A stretch of 64,000 bases of DNA, taken from assembly GCF_932526225.1 (NCBI RefSeq), contig NC_064042.1, forward strand, positions 3,083,001 to 3,147,000, in the 5' to 3' direction. A program made the translations under genes and the position numbers. The notes below the pieces were generated by a model. The model searched no databases. It was not told where the DNA came from and saw only the letters and a program-made list of their open reading frames with translations. Source of the stretch: Nematostella vectensis (Eukaryota > Cnidaria > Anthozoa > Actiniaria > Edwardsiidae). Positions 47,318-57,858 of the stretch are shown here, in pieces. Within the stretch, counting starts at the first letter, position 1; each line of letters opens with the position of its first letter.

Positions 47318-48270
47318 AAATAAATCGCTGGCTTATAATTCATACAATATTTCAGTAATACGAAAGTTAGGAAACCACAGTTTCATCACCTTTCCATATT
47401 GTCATTCTAACTTCTTTCTTTTTGTAGAAGCATAGTTTAACTTTATGGAAGCCATTTATATGCTGAACCAATTGTCTGAGGTCGTTTTTGATTGGTCGAC
47501 CGAGAGATATTGACAACTTGAAAGCGGCGATCCACCTGTTACCACACAAACCAAATCGCGGGCTCGCGTGACTAAAAGCCACATAATCGCTACCGCCAGA
47601 TGAATTATTGATAACGCATTTTTATTAACTTGTTTATCGTGACTTAGTGACGCGAATAGAAGGCTATTGCAGTTAATTCACTAGCACTTAAGGAACGTTT
47701 GTGATAATTTCTCCGATATATAGGGATTTGATAATTTTGCGATAGAGCGGGTCCCTTTGATTTTATCGTGTTCTATAGATCTTAATAAAGCCCCGCAAGC
47801 AATTGATGGATTATCCCTAGAAATAGAATCACGTAATGCTTTACTGCAAATTTACAATTTTCTGCGAACTCCTTGCCAATAATTTCCAACTGCGAAACCG
47901 CTCTCTACGGCTGCGAAACCGCTTTCTATGGCTTCCGTCTTTCAAACTGATTTGATTGGTCAGCGCCTCGCGTGATTGGAAGCCATTTCAGTGCTGGCCA
48001 AAGATTATAAAAGCCGATTTAGGTGTGGGATTTACCAGAAACGTCAAAATGTGGATCAAAGTGTTCATCGCAAAATGATAAAGACAAATTATGGTCTTTA
48101 GGCATAAATCCTATGATACTGCTCTTTTTTTTAAATACTGAAGGTCCTATATAAGCCAAAAAGAGACGCTAATCAGATCAGAATGTGAGAGAACTCTCAC
48201 GACTTCAACTCCCTGATCAGATTTACATAGGCGGAAAAGACTTTTTCCGGTTGTTGTTTTTTTTAGAGTA
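47318..48270. other. Spacer between first PTB gene and small secreted-protein candidate, with TATA box
   Basis: A consensus TATAAAAG lies at 48006-48013 on +, about 265 bases upstream of the candidate frame at 48271. Its usual initiation distance would place a start near 48040, with the coding frame after a possible short 5' leader or intron (acceptor-like TTTTTTTTAG near 48265). Nothing else was recognised. Confidence 0.35.
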
Positions 48271-48333
48271 ATGTCCCAAGTCCATTGGTATGTTATTATT
48301 TTTAAAACGGCTTTTAATTCAACAAACACTAAA

Positions 48334-48573
48334 ATGAGCAACAATAGTACCATCACTTTTATCATTATCGTTATCATCTTTCACTTTCTCCTCGTCGTTG
48401 CCACGCCATCTCCTGAAAGCAAGGCGTCAAGCAAGAGTAACGAGCAAAAAAGGAGTACATCTATTCCAAATAAGGTTGCACCCGCGAATCAGTGTATCGT
48501 TACCCACAGTGGTCCATGGGTAAGGTATAAATGGATGAATCTTGGTCTCTTGACGCCGTATGAACGTTTAGAG
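48334..48573 (+). CDS. Candidate small secreted protein, first coding exon or whole gene
   Basis: The frame from ATG 48334 begins MSNNSTITFIIIVIIFHFLL, a good signal peptide, followed by VVATPSPES and a Ser/Lys-rich stretch, then CIVTHSGPWVRYKWMNLGLL. A donor GAG|GTAAAT at 48573/48574 may end the exon; without splicing the frame runs to 48669. An earlier in-frame ATG at 48271 would bury the signal peptide. It lies between two PTB genes on the opposite strand. No family was recognised. Short length and uncertain splicing keep confidence low. Confidence 0.4.
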
Positions 48574-48704
48574 GTAAATAAACAAGAATGCCAAAGCTTT
48601 ATAACCCTGTGTTTGTTTTTATTTACACTGCGGGTTACGACACAGATTCTCGAGTACAGCCTTATATAAAATAGGTTTATGCTTATCTTAATTAGTTATC
48701 ACTT

Positions 48705-48710
48705 TTTATT
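48705..48710 (-). terminator. Polyadenylation signal AATAAA of the second PTB gene
   Basis: AATAAA on the minus strand, about 65 bases beyond the stop of the repeat-tail frame, supports that frame being part of a transcript. Confidence 0.45.
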
Positions 48711-48776
48711 TCTTTTTACTGATTTAATTCTTAGTGTCCTTCTTATCTTCCGTTTATGGTTATGATTGTCCAACAC

Positions 48777-50229
48777 CTAAACATCGTAAGCCACCAAGGT
48801 CTCGTCTTTCATAATTTCTTCAAAAATTTGCGACTTGTTCGCTCTCCGGGTGCGTTTACCACCAGCTAAGCTGTTAGCGTCCATGATGCCCTGCGCGGGT
48901 GGTTTGTCATTTGATGTTGCTTTCGTTACTCTGTGGTATCTGCCATCATCCATGATGCTCTGCGCGGGTTGTTTGTCGTTTGATGTTGCTTTCGTTACTC
49001 TGTGGTATCTGTTATCATCCATGGTGCTCTGCGCGGGTGGTTTGTCGTTTGATGTTATTGCTGGCTCTGCGAAATGCCTGTCACCATCCATGATGCTTTG
49101 CGCGGCTGGCCTGCTGTTTGTTTCTATCATCGGCACCTCGTTGTTTCTGTTGACATCCATGATGCTCTGCAATGGAGCCTTGTAGTCCGTTGCTGTTATC
49201 TGCGCTCTCTGTTGTCTGTTGCCATCCATGATGCTTTGCGCGACTGGCCTGCTGTTTGTTTCTATTATCGGCACCTCGTTGTTTCTGTTGACATCCATGA
49301 TGCTCTGCGATGGAGCCCTGTAGTCCGTTGCTGTTATCTGCGCTCTCTGTTGCATGTTGCCATCCATGATACTTTGCGCGGGTGGCCTGCTGTTTGTTTC
49401 TGTCATCGGCACTTCGTGGTTTCTGTTACCATCCATGATTCTTTGCGCGGTTGGCCTGCCTTGAGTTCTTGCCATCAATACCCTATGATGTATAATACCG
49501 CCCGTGTAGTTCTGCACGTTGTTTTTTGCTTTGTCTGGTACCAAGTCATGTTTGACGTCCGTAATACTTTGCGCGGTTGGCCTGCCGTTTGTTGTTGCTA
49601 TCGGCACTGTAGGATGCTTTGATGAATGGTGAATTTCCACAACGGTTCTAGCAACCGTTTCAGTATTATCAGTCTGCGTAGAACTACTAGACAATGCCTG
49701 AGTTCTCTGTGAATTCCGTCTAGATCGTTGACTCTCTTTCATGCTCAAATCTTGTCGAATGTTTTGCTCTTTTTTGACGTAGCGTAGAGAAATATGCGCT
49801 GCGAAAAGCAGCGAACAATGCCTCATTGATCGCTTCTGTTCTCACAACCGAGTCACAAATAACAGCATGGCAGTGAATTTCCTCTTTCGAAAGATGATTA
49901 TTAAAAACAAAAACATTACATCCGTTTCGTGGAAAGACAGCATACGAAGTGCTCGCCAGGGAAATTCGAACAATTTCCCGGAAACGGTCTTTTTTTCCTT
50001 CCGAAAGCAAAGAAATTCTTTCTTCTGATATCTTGAGGCGAACATTACGCGAGTTCTTTTTCCCGCTTTCGCTATGTTGCAAATTCATAATTTTCGCTAT
50101 GGAATCGTCAATTCCTCTCACTCCGTGTGTGTTTAAAACACATCCTATATAACGAACTGGGAGAGCATTGTCTTTCTCTAGTTCTTTTGAAGCACCTTCT
50201 AATCCCAGTTTTCTCCTAACTGACTTCAT
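48777..50229 (-). CDS. PTB-domain protein with 23-residue repeat tail, interrupted by a frame change
   Basis: Frame 50229-49720 encodes a PTB domain (PVRYIGCVLNTHGVRGIDDS, VRLKISEERISLLSEG, YAVFPRNGCNVFVFNNHLS, EIHCHAVICDS, then a C-terminal helix ALFAAFRSAYFSTL). It is clearly a paralogue of the 46661-47317 product. That frame stops at 49720. The +1 frame is open from 49826 to 48777 and encodes a Ser/Arg-rich linker and about nine 23-residue repeats of the form RPxAQSIMDGNRNxEVPMxE plus TNS, ending with KRTRRANKSQIFEEIMKDET. The frames overlap at a run of six A (minus strand, 49770-49775). The tail frame has no stop over 350 codons and conserved repeats, so it is almost surely coding. The break may be an assembly error, a real one-base mutation, or frameshifting. 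Confidence 0.7.
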
Positions 50230-51553
50230 ATCTTGTTTGATCTTCTCTTACTTTTATGACGCTTTCACAAAGACGCAAAATTATTCTAGCGTTAAGAGAC
50301 GCAGAACTCACGAATATGATAAACGACGATAAATGCAATTTCCATTCTAGAAACCACTCTTCATTCGTCGGGAAACACGTTTTATAAACTGTGGGGATCT
50401 GCTGTGTTTTAATAGGCTCTCAGAAATTATCTATACATTTTTGCCCCGGGGGTTTTGTGTGAATGGAAGAGAAGGCAGGTTCAAAAAATTTGAAGAGCCA
50501 ATTGGATCGCAGAGGCTCGTATATTGAAAAATGATAAAAACAATAATAAAAAAAATAAAAAATGAAGGCATAATGTTTGGTTCATGTCTCCTTAGACTTG
50601 TGAGAGGAAAAGAAACTTAGAAATAATTGTTTTTAATGGATCTAATTTATTTTCTAAAAATAGCATGATTTGGTAAACTTTTCAAACAAAGCTACGTGTT
50701 TGAAACATTATACAAATCATCAGCTATATATTTTGATAATGGCAAACGTTAATCTTATATCACAGGCATTTTTCTAACTTCTTACAGTGGCTAGAAATGG
50801 TTAGATATGCATAGAATATAACAAAATATACGATAAGTATATCTAAAAAAGATAAGAATTTTATTTCATTTCTGATTTATCTGCACAGCGTTATCATAAT
50901 GTTATCGAAACACGATATCGAATCAGACTAGATATCATGCAGAGGTTAAAAAAAATAATATGAATGTCCCTGACGCAGTTAGCCTACACAAATAAAAAAA
51001 ACCCACATGGATAATAAACAAGGACAAATAAAACACTGATAGAAAAAAAAAGTAAATAAAATTAATAATTGAGGGAATAGAAATTACAATAGAAAAGGAT
51101 TATATGTAGTTGAAAAATTGTTGCAGGTCTGCTTTGGTTGCCGTGGAGACCATTAAGGATGGCTTTAGGGGTGGTTGCCATGGTGACATTTACTGACAGT
51201 GGTCATTAGCGTGTATTACAAACATAGCTGGTACCGGGTGAATTATTCAAGCACAACAGTATTGTGACCGAATAACGTTAGCCAGACGCGAACTGTCAAT
51301 AGACCGTTGATCAAAGAAATTCCGAAATTTTAGGGGTAGTCAGACGGCTATGTGCTTGTTGGAGTGGCTAACTCACAATTAAGAACAATTACGATTCACA
51401 TTTGAAAAACAAAAAAAGAAAACAATAGTTGTGTTAGAAATACCAGACGCTTACATGGTGTTACATTGGCTTTCACAAAATTCAGGTATGTAAATGAAAA
51501 CGCTAATTAAAATAAAATAATTCGCTAATTTCATTGTGGAGCTTTGCGTATAG

Positions 51554-51805
51554 TTAGGTATAAGTCAATAACGGACACTTTGTTTCATATATATCATTAT
51601 TGATTGGTTTAAGATGAGCAGCCTCGAAATTGTTGGTCGTGTTGAAAGTCGACAGATTACCGTAATCTTCGTTTAGTAGCCAGACGACCGGTTCTTTATT
51701 TCTGATCACATTTTTGCTATACATCTGGCTCAAAGCGATGAAAGCGCAAACAGCAACTGTTGTTTGGCAAATGACAGTTTTACGACAGAAAAGTTTTATG
51801 GGTTT
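51554..51805 (-). CDS. Hypothetical type II membrane protein or first exon
   Basis: From ATG 51805 the frame begins MKPIKLFCRKTVICQTTVAV followed by CAFIALSQMYSKN. This is a short basic head plus one hydrophobic segment, as in type II Golgi enzymes, then about 50 residues with potential N-glycosylation sites (NLST, NTT). An upstream in-frame ATG at 51847 adds 14 residues. Length (84 aa) and lack of a clear donor leave it uncertain whether this is a first exon, a small protein or chance. Confidence 0.3.
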   Translation of the reverse strand, partial: KPIKLFCRKTVICQTTVAVCAFIALSQMYSKNVIRNKEPVVWLLNEDYGNLSTFNTTNNFEAAHLKPINNDIYETKCPLLTYT

Positions 51806-52205
51806 CATTATACTTCTAACGAATGCAGGGGAGTATGGATAAATCATTCACGATAATCCATTAAAGGCCATCGATGTATGGCTTAGATTCATCATTTTAT
51901 TCTTTCGTACGGATGCCTTAAGTTTCTTTTGGTCATTGAACTGCCATTTTACATCTGTCAGAGTGCGACGCTTATCACAATTAAAGTCACAGAGCGAAAA
52001 TGTTACAGATTCAGTCTTCCAACACGATAAGTCCAACAACAAACGACTATTTCATTGTAAACACTCTATATTTTTTTTCATATGGAGTGCAGACGCTTAT
52101 TTGAGGGTGAATCTTATTCAATATTTGGTGACTTAAAGGGCGCTTATTCGGAATAGGGAGTTTATTTGAAGTTGAGAGCTAGAATTGAGTATGGGTAGAA
52201 CATAC

Positions 52206-52355
52206 CAGTGGAACCTTCATATAACGTACTCTTCCCAAAGTCCTAATTTAAAACTTTTCAACTCTGCGTGTAAAAACATCCATCAAGTGGTGACCTACTT
52301 ATAAGGGACACCATTTGTGTTCCTGGGGCTGCCCCTCTATATGAAGGTTCCACTG
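52206..52355. mobile_element. 150-bp TIR element (mariner-like MITE)
   Basis: CAGTGGAACCTTCATATA at the left is exactly reverse-complemented at the right end (TATATGAAGGTTCCACTG). The CAGTGGAACC terminus followed by TA on the right flank resembles Tc1/mariner-derived MITEs. It has no coding capacity. Confidence 0.75.
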
Positions 52356-52873
52356 TAACGATTCACCGACGGTCAAGTCTTCGTAAGTCTGATTACAAAT
52401 GAAAGAACTGAATTTCTTGTCCTTTATTTCCAGGTTTTATTTGTGGAACAAATCGTCCTAAATCAAGACTTTCACTAGATTAGAACACTGTTTCGTCATT
52501 CTGCTGGTGGTGCTGACCCTTGATACATAAAACCGGCAACACGGTACAGCGGCTGATCTCATAGCGCATGCGTGTCCATGCTTTGCATACCAGCGCAATG
52601 TCTGCATGCTAGTCGATGTCTTGTGACAAGTCACCTTATGAAGATAATCAATCAGTAAACCAGCTACTTGGTGAAACAGCAAGATGTTAGTTACAAGCTG
52701 ACATTCTACTAGTCCTGGATATTCACTACACAGCGGTATTTTGCAAGGCGCATGCTCTGTCCAACACAAGAGCATAGCAAAGGCGATTCGGTGCTCACCC
52801 GACATATCGCCATCATTGAATGTGTCCCAAAATTCCATTGCTCAGCGGTCATCTTTCACGCGCATGCTCTGTC

Positions 52874-53991
52874 ATGCTACCTAACCTGGGTCTGGGTTGG
52901 GTCTGCCTTCTATTTGTAGTGCTTACACTCGGCAGCATGTTGACGTCATACATTGTAGCTTTCATCCATGGTCACGTGTACCCGTTCATGCCTGCCGTTA
53001 GCGATACAGGCGTGCTGTCACCCGAGAAGTACATTTTCCGGGAGCTGAATAATTTGGCTTCATTTCTATTCATTGCGACTTGCTTCGTGCGGTATATGCA
53101 ATATCAAATAGTGGCAGAGCAGTGTAGAGAAGAGAGCGTCAAGTTATCGCGTTTGAACAAGTTGACTTTTGGTATAGGGACATTGTCTGGTGTGTCTATG
53201 ACATTTGTGGCCAATTTTGAGATTCAAAAGGTGAGTGATGAGTGAGAAAAATGCCTATTTACATCAGCACCGAAACATGTTGAGCTTTTAACTTGACTAG
53301 TCGGCTCTTATTTGGGATATTGTCTTATTCTCGAACATCATGTTGTCCATTGAGCCTCGCCCTATTCTTGTTTGAAAAGGAAACACTTTCAATAAGACAG
53401 TTTTTAGCAGCCTAAACAGGCTCTACTGAAACTGTCCCCTTTTTTGAATTGGTCCGGTTACCAAATATCCCCTTGCCCCTCCCCTTTCACCACAGAAAGT
53501 CCCCCCTTCCCCTCTCCATCACCACAGCAAAAAGCCATGACAGAAGAACACTAATATGGATAGGTTTCATATCCACACAGACTGTCTCCTTTCACGATGT
53601 TGGCGCGGTCAGCGGTTTCTCAGGAGCTCTCGTCTACTGCTGGCTCCAGACACTCATGTCCTACAGGCTACGCGACCACGGTGTCATCAACAGTACAGCG
53701 GTCTGCCACACTAGGACCATGCTCTCAACAATTATGACCTTGACATTTATAATATTTCTTGGATTCCAAGCAAAGTCACATTGGGACTGGGACCGAGTGC
53801 GTCCTAATTATCATTTTCTCGCCAAGCTGCATTGGGGACCTGAAGATCCCGGATATGTCAGTCACGTGATTAGTAATTTGTCAGAGTGGTCCTATTCCGC
53901 GGCGTTTTTGCTTTTTGTTTTGACTTTTTTGACGGAATTTAAATCAATAAGAATAACTTCTGATATCTCGTCGTCCGAGTGTTGGGCGTAA
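52874..53991 (+). CDS. DRAM-family (DRAM/TMEM150) autophagy-modulator membrane protein, two exons
   Basis: Exon 1 is 52874-53230 and exon 2 is 53581-53991, giving 255 residues (DRAM1 238, DRAM2 266). The product has about six hydrophobic segments. Family-diagnostic pieces are SYIVAFIHGHVYPFMPAVSD, then TGVLSPEKYIF, RYMQYQ, ANFEIQK, KLHWGPEDPGYVSHVI and SEWSYSAAFLLFVLTFL. DRAM proteins sit in lysosomal membranes and promote autophagy (family knowledge). An upstream in-frame ATG at 52820 would add 18 polar residues. I chose 52874 because it places 24 residues before the conserved SYI, against 25 in human DRAM2. The exon junction falls after NFEIQK in phase 0. The 3' side is overlapped by an antisense LINE remnant. 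Confidence 0.85.
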
Positions 53992-54045
53992 AGTCGGAGT
54001 GTTAGGCGATAAGCACGCTATGCAAATTAGATCGCACTTGTCTAT

Positions 54046-54297
54046 CTACCTATCCTCTTTGCGCTCAGTTGCGCATAAGACCTTAATACTTCCCCTCCAT
54101 TTGCGCCAATCTCGAGCTACCACCCTTGCCTCCTCCCAAGAGTTCCATCCTGCCTCTGCTCTCTCCTTTTCAACCGACCGCCCCCAAGTTGTCTTAGGTC
54201 TTCCTACTTTTCTTTTCCCGTCGGGCTGCCATGTAAGTGCAGTGCAGTTCTGAATTAGTTTTTTTATGCGGGAAAGTATGACCTGGCACTCTTTCAA
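54046..54297 (-). pseudogene. 3' remnant of a non-LTR retrotransposon ORF
   Basis: The minus-strand frame encodes TALTWQPDGKRKVGRPKTTW followed by GRSVEKERAEAGWNSWEEAR and VVARDWRKWRGSIKVLCATE. This pattern (GKRxxGRPKxTW..A..R..WR) is typical of the extreme C-terminus of CR1/L2/RTE-type LINE reverse transcriptases. No RT catalytic domain is present, so it is a 5'-truncated copy just beyond the DRAM stop. Confidence 0.7.
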
Positions 54298-56037
54298 CCT
54301 CTTCCCCTACATGAAGTACTGACCCTTGGGTATTACATGGCGTATAGGACCTTTTATGCGTTCCAGATTGCACCAAAAGACGTTCGAAATAACCATGTCC
54401 GTCAGTTGCTGCGATCCAGGGGGGCAGTGATCCAGGGGAAGGCAGGAATTGCACCCGTTAGGGTGGATTATTAGAAGAAATGTATGGGAGCTAAATTGTA
54501 CAAATTCTATTTTACAAATTCTTTTAAATTCTACAAATTCTATTTTATTTATTGGCGCCATCCGGTCACTGAAGTATGAATGACCAATAATTCGGGACTT
54601 TGGGAAGAAGGTTGAAATAATTGTGGCTTGAAATATATGAGATGTTCTTAAACTTATGCAGATGGCCATTTGCTACAAAAAAATTATTACGTTAAAATGT
54701 CACTCTCTAAATAAAGTTTCATTCAATCTGACAAATTGAGTGCGTCTTGAGTATTATCAAATGGATAAATATGGAGAAATTAAGGAGCGTTTTATAATAC
54801 ATAACCTATGTGACTGATTATATCTTAAAACAATGAATATGCTTTATTCATCAAATTTAATCGAAACAAAAAAAGCAATTAGCTTTTCCAAATCAGCCGA
54901 TGGAAATGGATGCTTTCTCCACTTGTTATTTTGCTAGGGTGAAATGTCGGCTGACAGGGACGTCACTAAACGCAAGCCCCTTTAAGTCGTTAAAGAGTCT
55001 TGGTGGATCATTTAAGAAGAGAGAAAAATATCTAGCACCCCACACAGGGAGCTGTAAGTCTACAATACTGCAAAGCTTGGAAGCAATTTAAACTTTTTAG
55101 GTGGGCTACCTGTGTGCCCCACGTGGCTCTCGTCGCCTCGTTACCATAGTATCCGCCCCCGTCTTTGGATCTATGAGAAAAAAGTTATTGTCCGCATGTC
55201 AATATGCAAAACGTTTTAAAGGACTGCTGTGGGCACAGTCGAAAAAGAAATGGTAAGATTTAAACGTTTGCAGCCTTCAAGGCATTCAACGAGACTACAA
55301 AAGGGAGAAATAATTAAACGGGTTAATGTATGAGATATTTATATACTGTGTAATTATTGAAGGGCTGGATGAAGCACACGTAGCGAAACGTTTTCTTGGA
55401 GGAATCGCTCACTTCAGCACTTTGCTTGATCTAAAGGGATTCAAAATTGTTTTTATTTGTCAATATTGTTGCCTTTACCGACTCAAATTTATTATGCGGA
55501 GAGTGAAAGCAAAAATCGTAAGCCTCACAAACTCCAAGAAATATCTTGTTTGTGTCTCAAACGAGTTTCAAACGAATTTATACCTTATTTATACGATTAA
55601 TTCTTTTCGATACGTTTATACTTACGTTATGTAAGTATTTTCATATTGTTTATCTCCCTTGTTCTATTATACATTTCCAAAGTGAATAGCGACTACTAGA
55701 TAATGATTGTCATATGCGTTATACTATACAGCTGTGTCCAATCTTCTTATTGACTTTGTATATTTCTCTATGTGGCGACCACGCTGTCAGTGTTATGGAG
55801 TAGACTAGATAGAGATTCGTATATGGATGATGCCCCTTTGTTTGCGACTGCTGAATGTTTTTGTTTCTAATTTGCTTAGTTAGTGACTTCTATGTATTAT
55901 TCTCTAACTGGCGACTGCCCTTTGAGTTTATTTGTTCTAGAGAGCGATAGTATATTAGTGATGTGTCTTAGATAGGAAGTGATACGTGCGATATACCGTA
56001 TGTTTTAGCTAGAAACTAGTATGTGTTCTATTTTTAG
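54298..56037. other. Region upstream of the MGAT4-like gene
   Basis: No clear gene. At 55364-55390 the sequence CTGGATGAAGCACACGTAGC followed by GAAACG resembles a hammerhead-ribozyme core with one inserted base (see findings). The initiating exon of the MGAT4-like gene may lie here but was not identified. Confidence 0.4.
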
Positions 56038-57816
56038 CTAACGACTGCTATATGCCGTGGTCGTGGACAGAGAAGAGTTCTTCTTCTGTTTCTTATTGCA
56101 TGTTTATCGACCAGCCTACACTGGAATCTCACCAGAAACGGGGGTAAGCACATCAAAGCAGCAGAAGTATCACCGCTATTGCATCATTATTATTATCAGC
56201 AGTATCATCATCATCATCGTCGTCGTCGTCAGCAGCAGCATCATCAGCATCAGCATCATCATCAGCATCATCACCACCACCACCACTATTACCATCACCA
56301 TCACCATCACCATCACCATCACCACCACCATCACCATCACCATCACCATCACCATCACCATCACCATCACCATCACCACCACCATCATCACCACCACCAT
56401 CATCACCACCACCACCATCATCACCATCACCATCACCATCACCACCACCATCATCACCATCACCATCACCATCACCACCACCATCATCACCATCACCATC
56501 ACCATCACCACCACCATCATCACCACCACCACCACTATTACCATCACCATCACCACCACCATCATCACCACCACCACCACTATTACCATCACCATCACCA
56601 TCACCATCACCATCACCATCACCATCACCACCACCATCACCATCACCATCACCATCACCATCACCATCACCATCACCATCACCACCACCACCACCATCAC
56701 CACCACCACCACTATTACCATCACCATCACCATCACCATCACCATCACCACCACCATCACCATCACCATCACCACCATCACCACCACCACCATCACCATC
56801 ACCATCACCATCACCATCACCATCACCATCACCATCACCATCACCACCACCACCACCATCACCATCACCATCACCATCACCATCACCATCACCATCACCA
56901 TCACCATCACCATCACCATCACCATCACCATCATCATCACCATCAGCATTATTAGCGGTTTTTCGTCATCTTTCTCATAATCACAATCACCATTATTATG
57001 ATGATAACCCATTTATCAGATGGTCATGATCAACAGATGGGGTACAAGGGGTGCGTTTGCTCTCCCCCCCCCCCCCCCCACAACGGCCGAAAGTCTCTTT
57101 CGGTTCGCAATAGACGGGCTATTTGTAGACAAATCTATCAAACATAAGCGAATAAAATAGAAAAGGCATTCTAGATAACTCTGGTATGTCATAAATCTAT
57201 AAGTCAGACATTTTTGCAGCCAAATCCGATAACGTTCCATGGAGATACTGCAATGGCATAAAAAAAAATCCCTTTTTGTTCTTTCTGGGGAGGTCAGATC
57301 ATAAATCAGAAACCCTACCCAGAACTTTTCCCCTCCCCCGGAAAATTGGATTCACCTTTTGGATTTCGCACCCCCTAAGAAAAATCCTGGGTATGGGCCT
57401 GACTAATGTCATCATCTTATGAAACCTAGACGGTGATGGTAGTGTCTTTGTAGCACCCAAAATCAGCAACAGAATCAACATTCTCCTTCTTTTAGGGGAA
57501 GACCTGTGTGTGTACGACAAAGACACTGAGTCAGACACTGGGGTTCACCTTACGAAAGCGCCGAGCTACTCCTGCGGCAATGCCACCAGAGTACAGACAC
57601 CGGTAGCAGACGACGCTTCTGTTGTCGGGTGCACATCGGACAGCAGTGAGATTATCTATAAGAAGGATGTCAGGCTGCTTGGGCGACCTCTCGATTCAAC
57701 AAGTAAGACATTTTGTATGGAAAAACGTCATCAACATCATCATCATCACTATCGTCATCACTATCATCATCATCATCATCCCCACCACCACCACCACCAC
57801 CACCACCACCACCACT

Positions 57817-57858
<42 letters not shown>

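Larger units (their letters stand above)
50230..52819. other. Gene-poor region between second PTB gene and DRAM gene
   Basis: AT-rich sequence. Two items stand out: the minus-strand frame 51554-51805 and the TIR element 52206-52355, listed separately. The minus frame 52458-52838 has no family resemblance and overlaps the DRAM start, so it was not called. Confidence 0.5.

Noticed and set aside
48835-49622. Plus-strand frames with repeated sequence opposite the second PTB gene
   Set aside because: Antisense shadow of the 69-bp repeats; no features of their own.
52458-52838. Minus-strand 126-codon frame
   Set aside because: Overlaps the DRAM start antisense and has no recognisable domain or membrane pattern.
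56057-57012. Long poly-His, Thr/Ile and Val/Met open frames on both strands
   Set aside because: They come entirely from the (CATCAC)n microsatellite; the only likely coding part is the splice-bounded segment 56038-56143 in a different frame.
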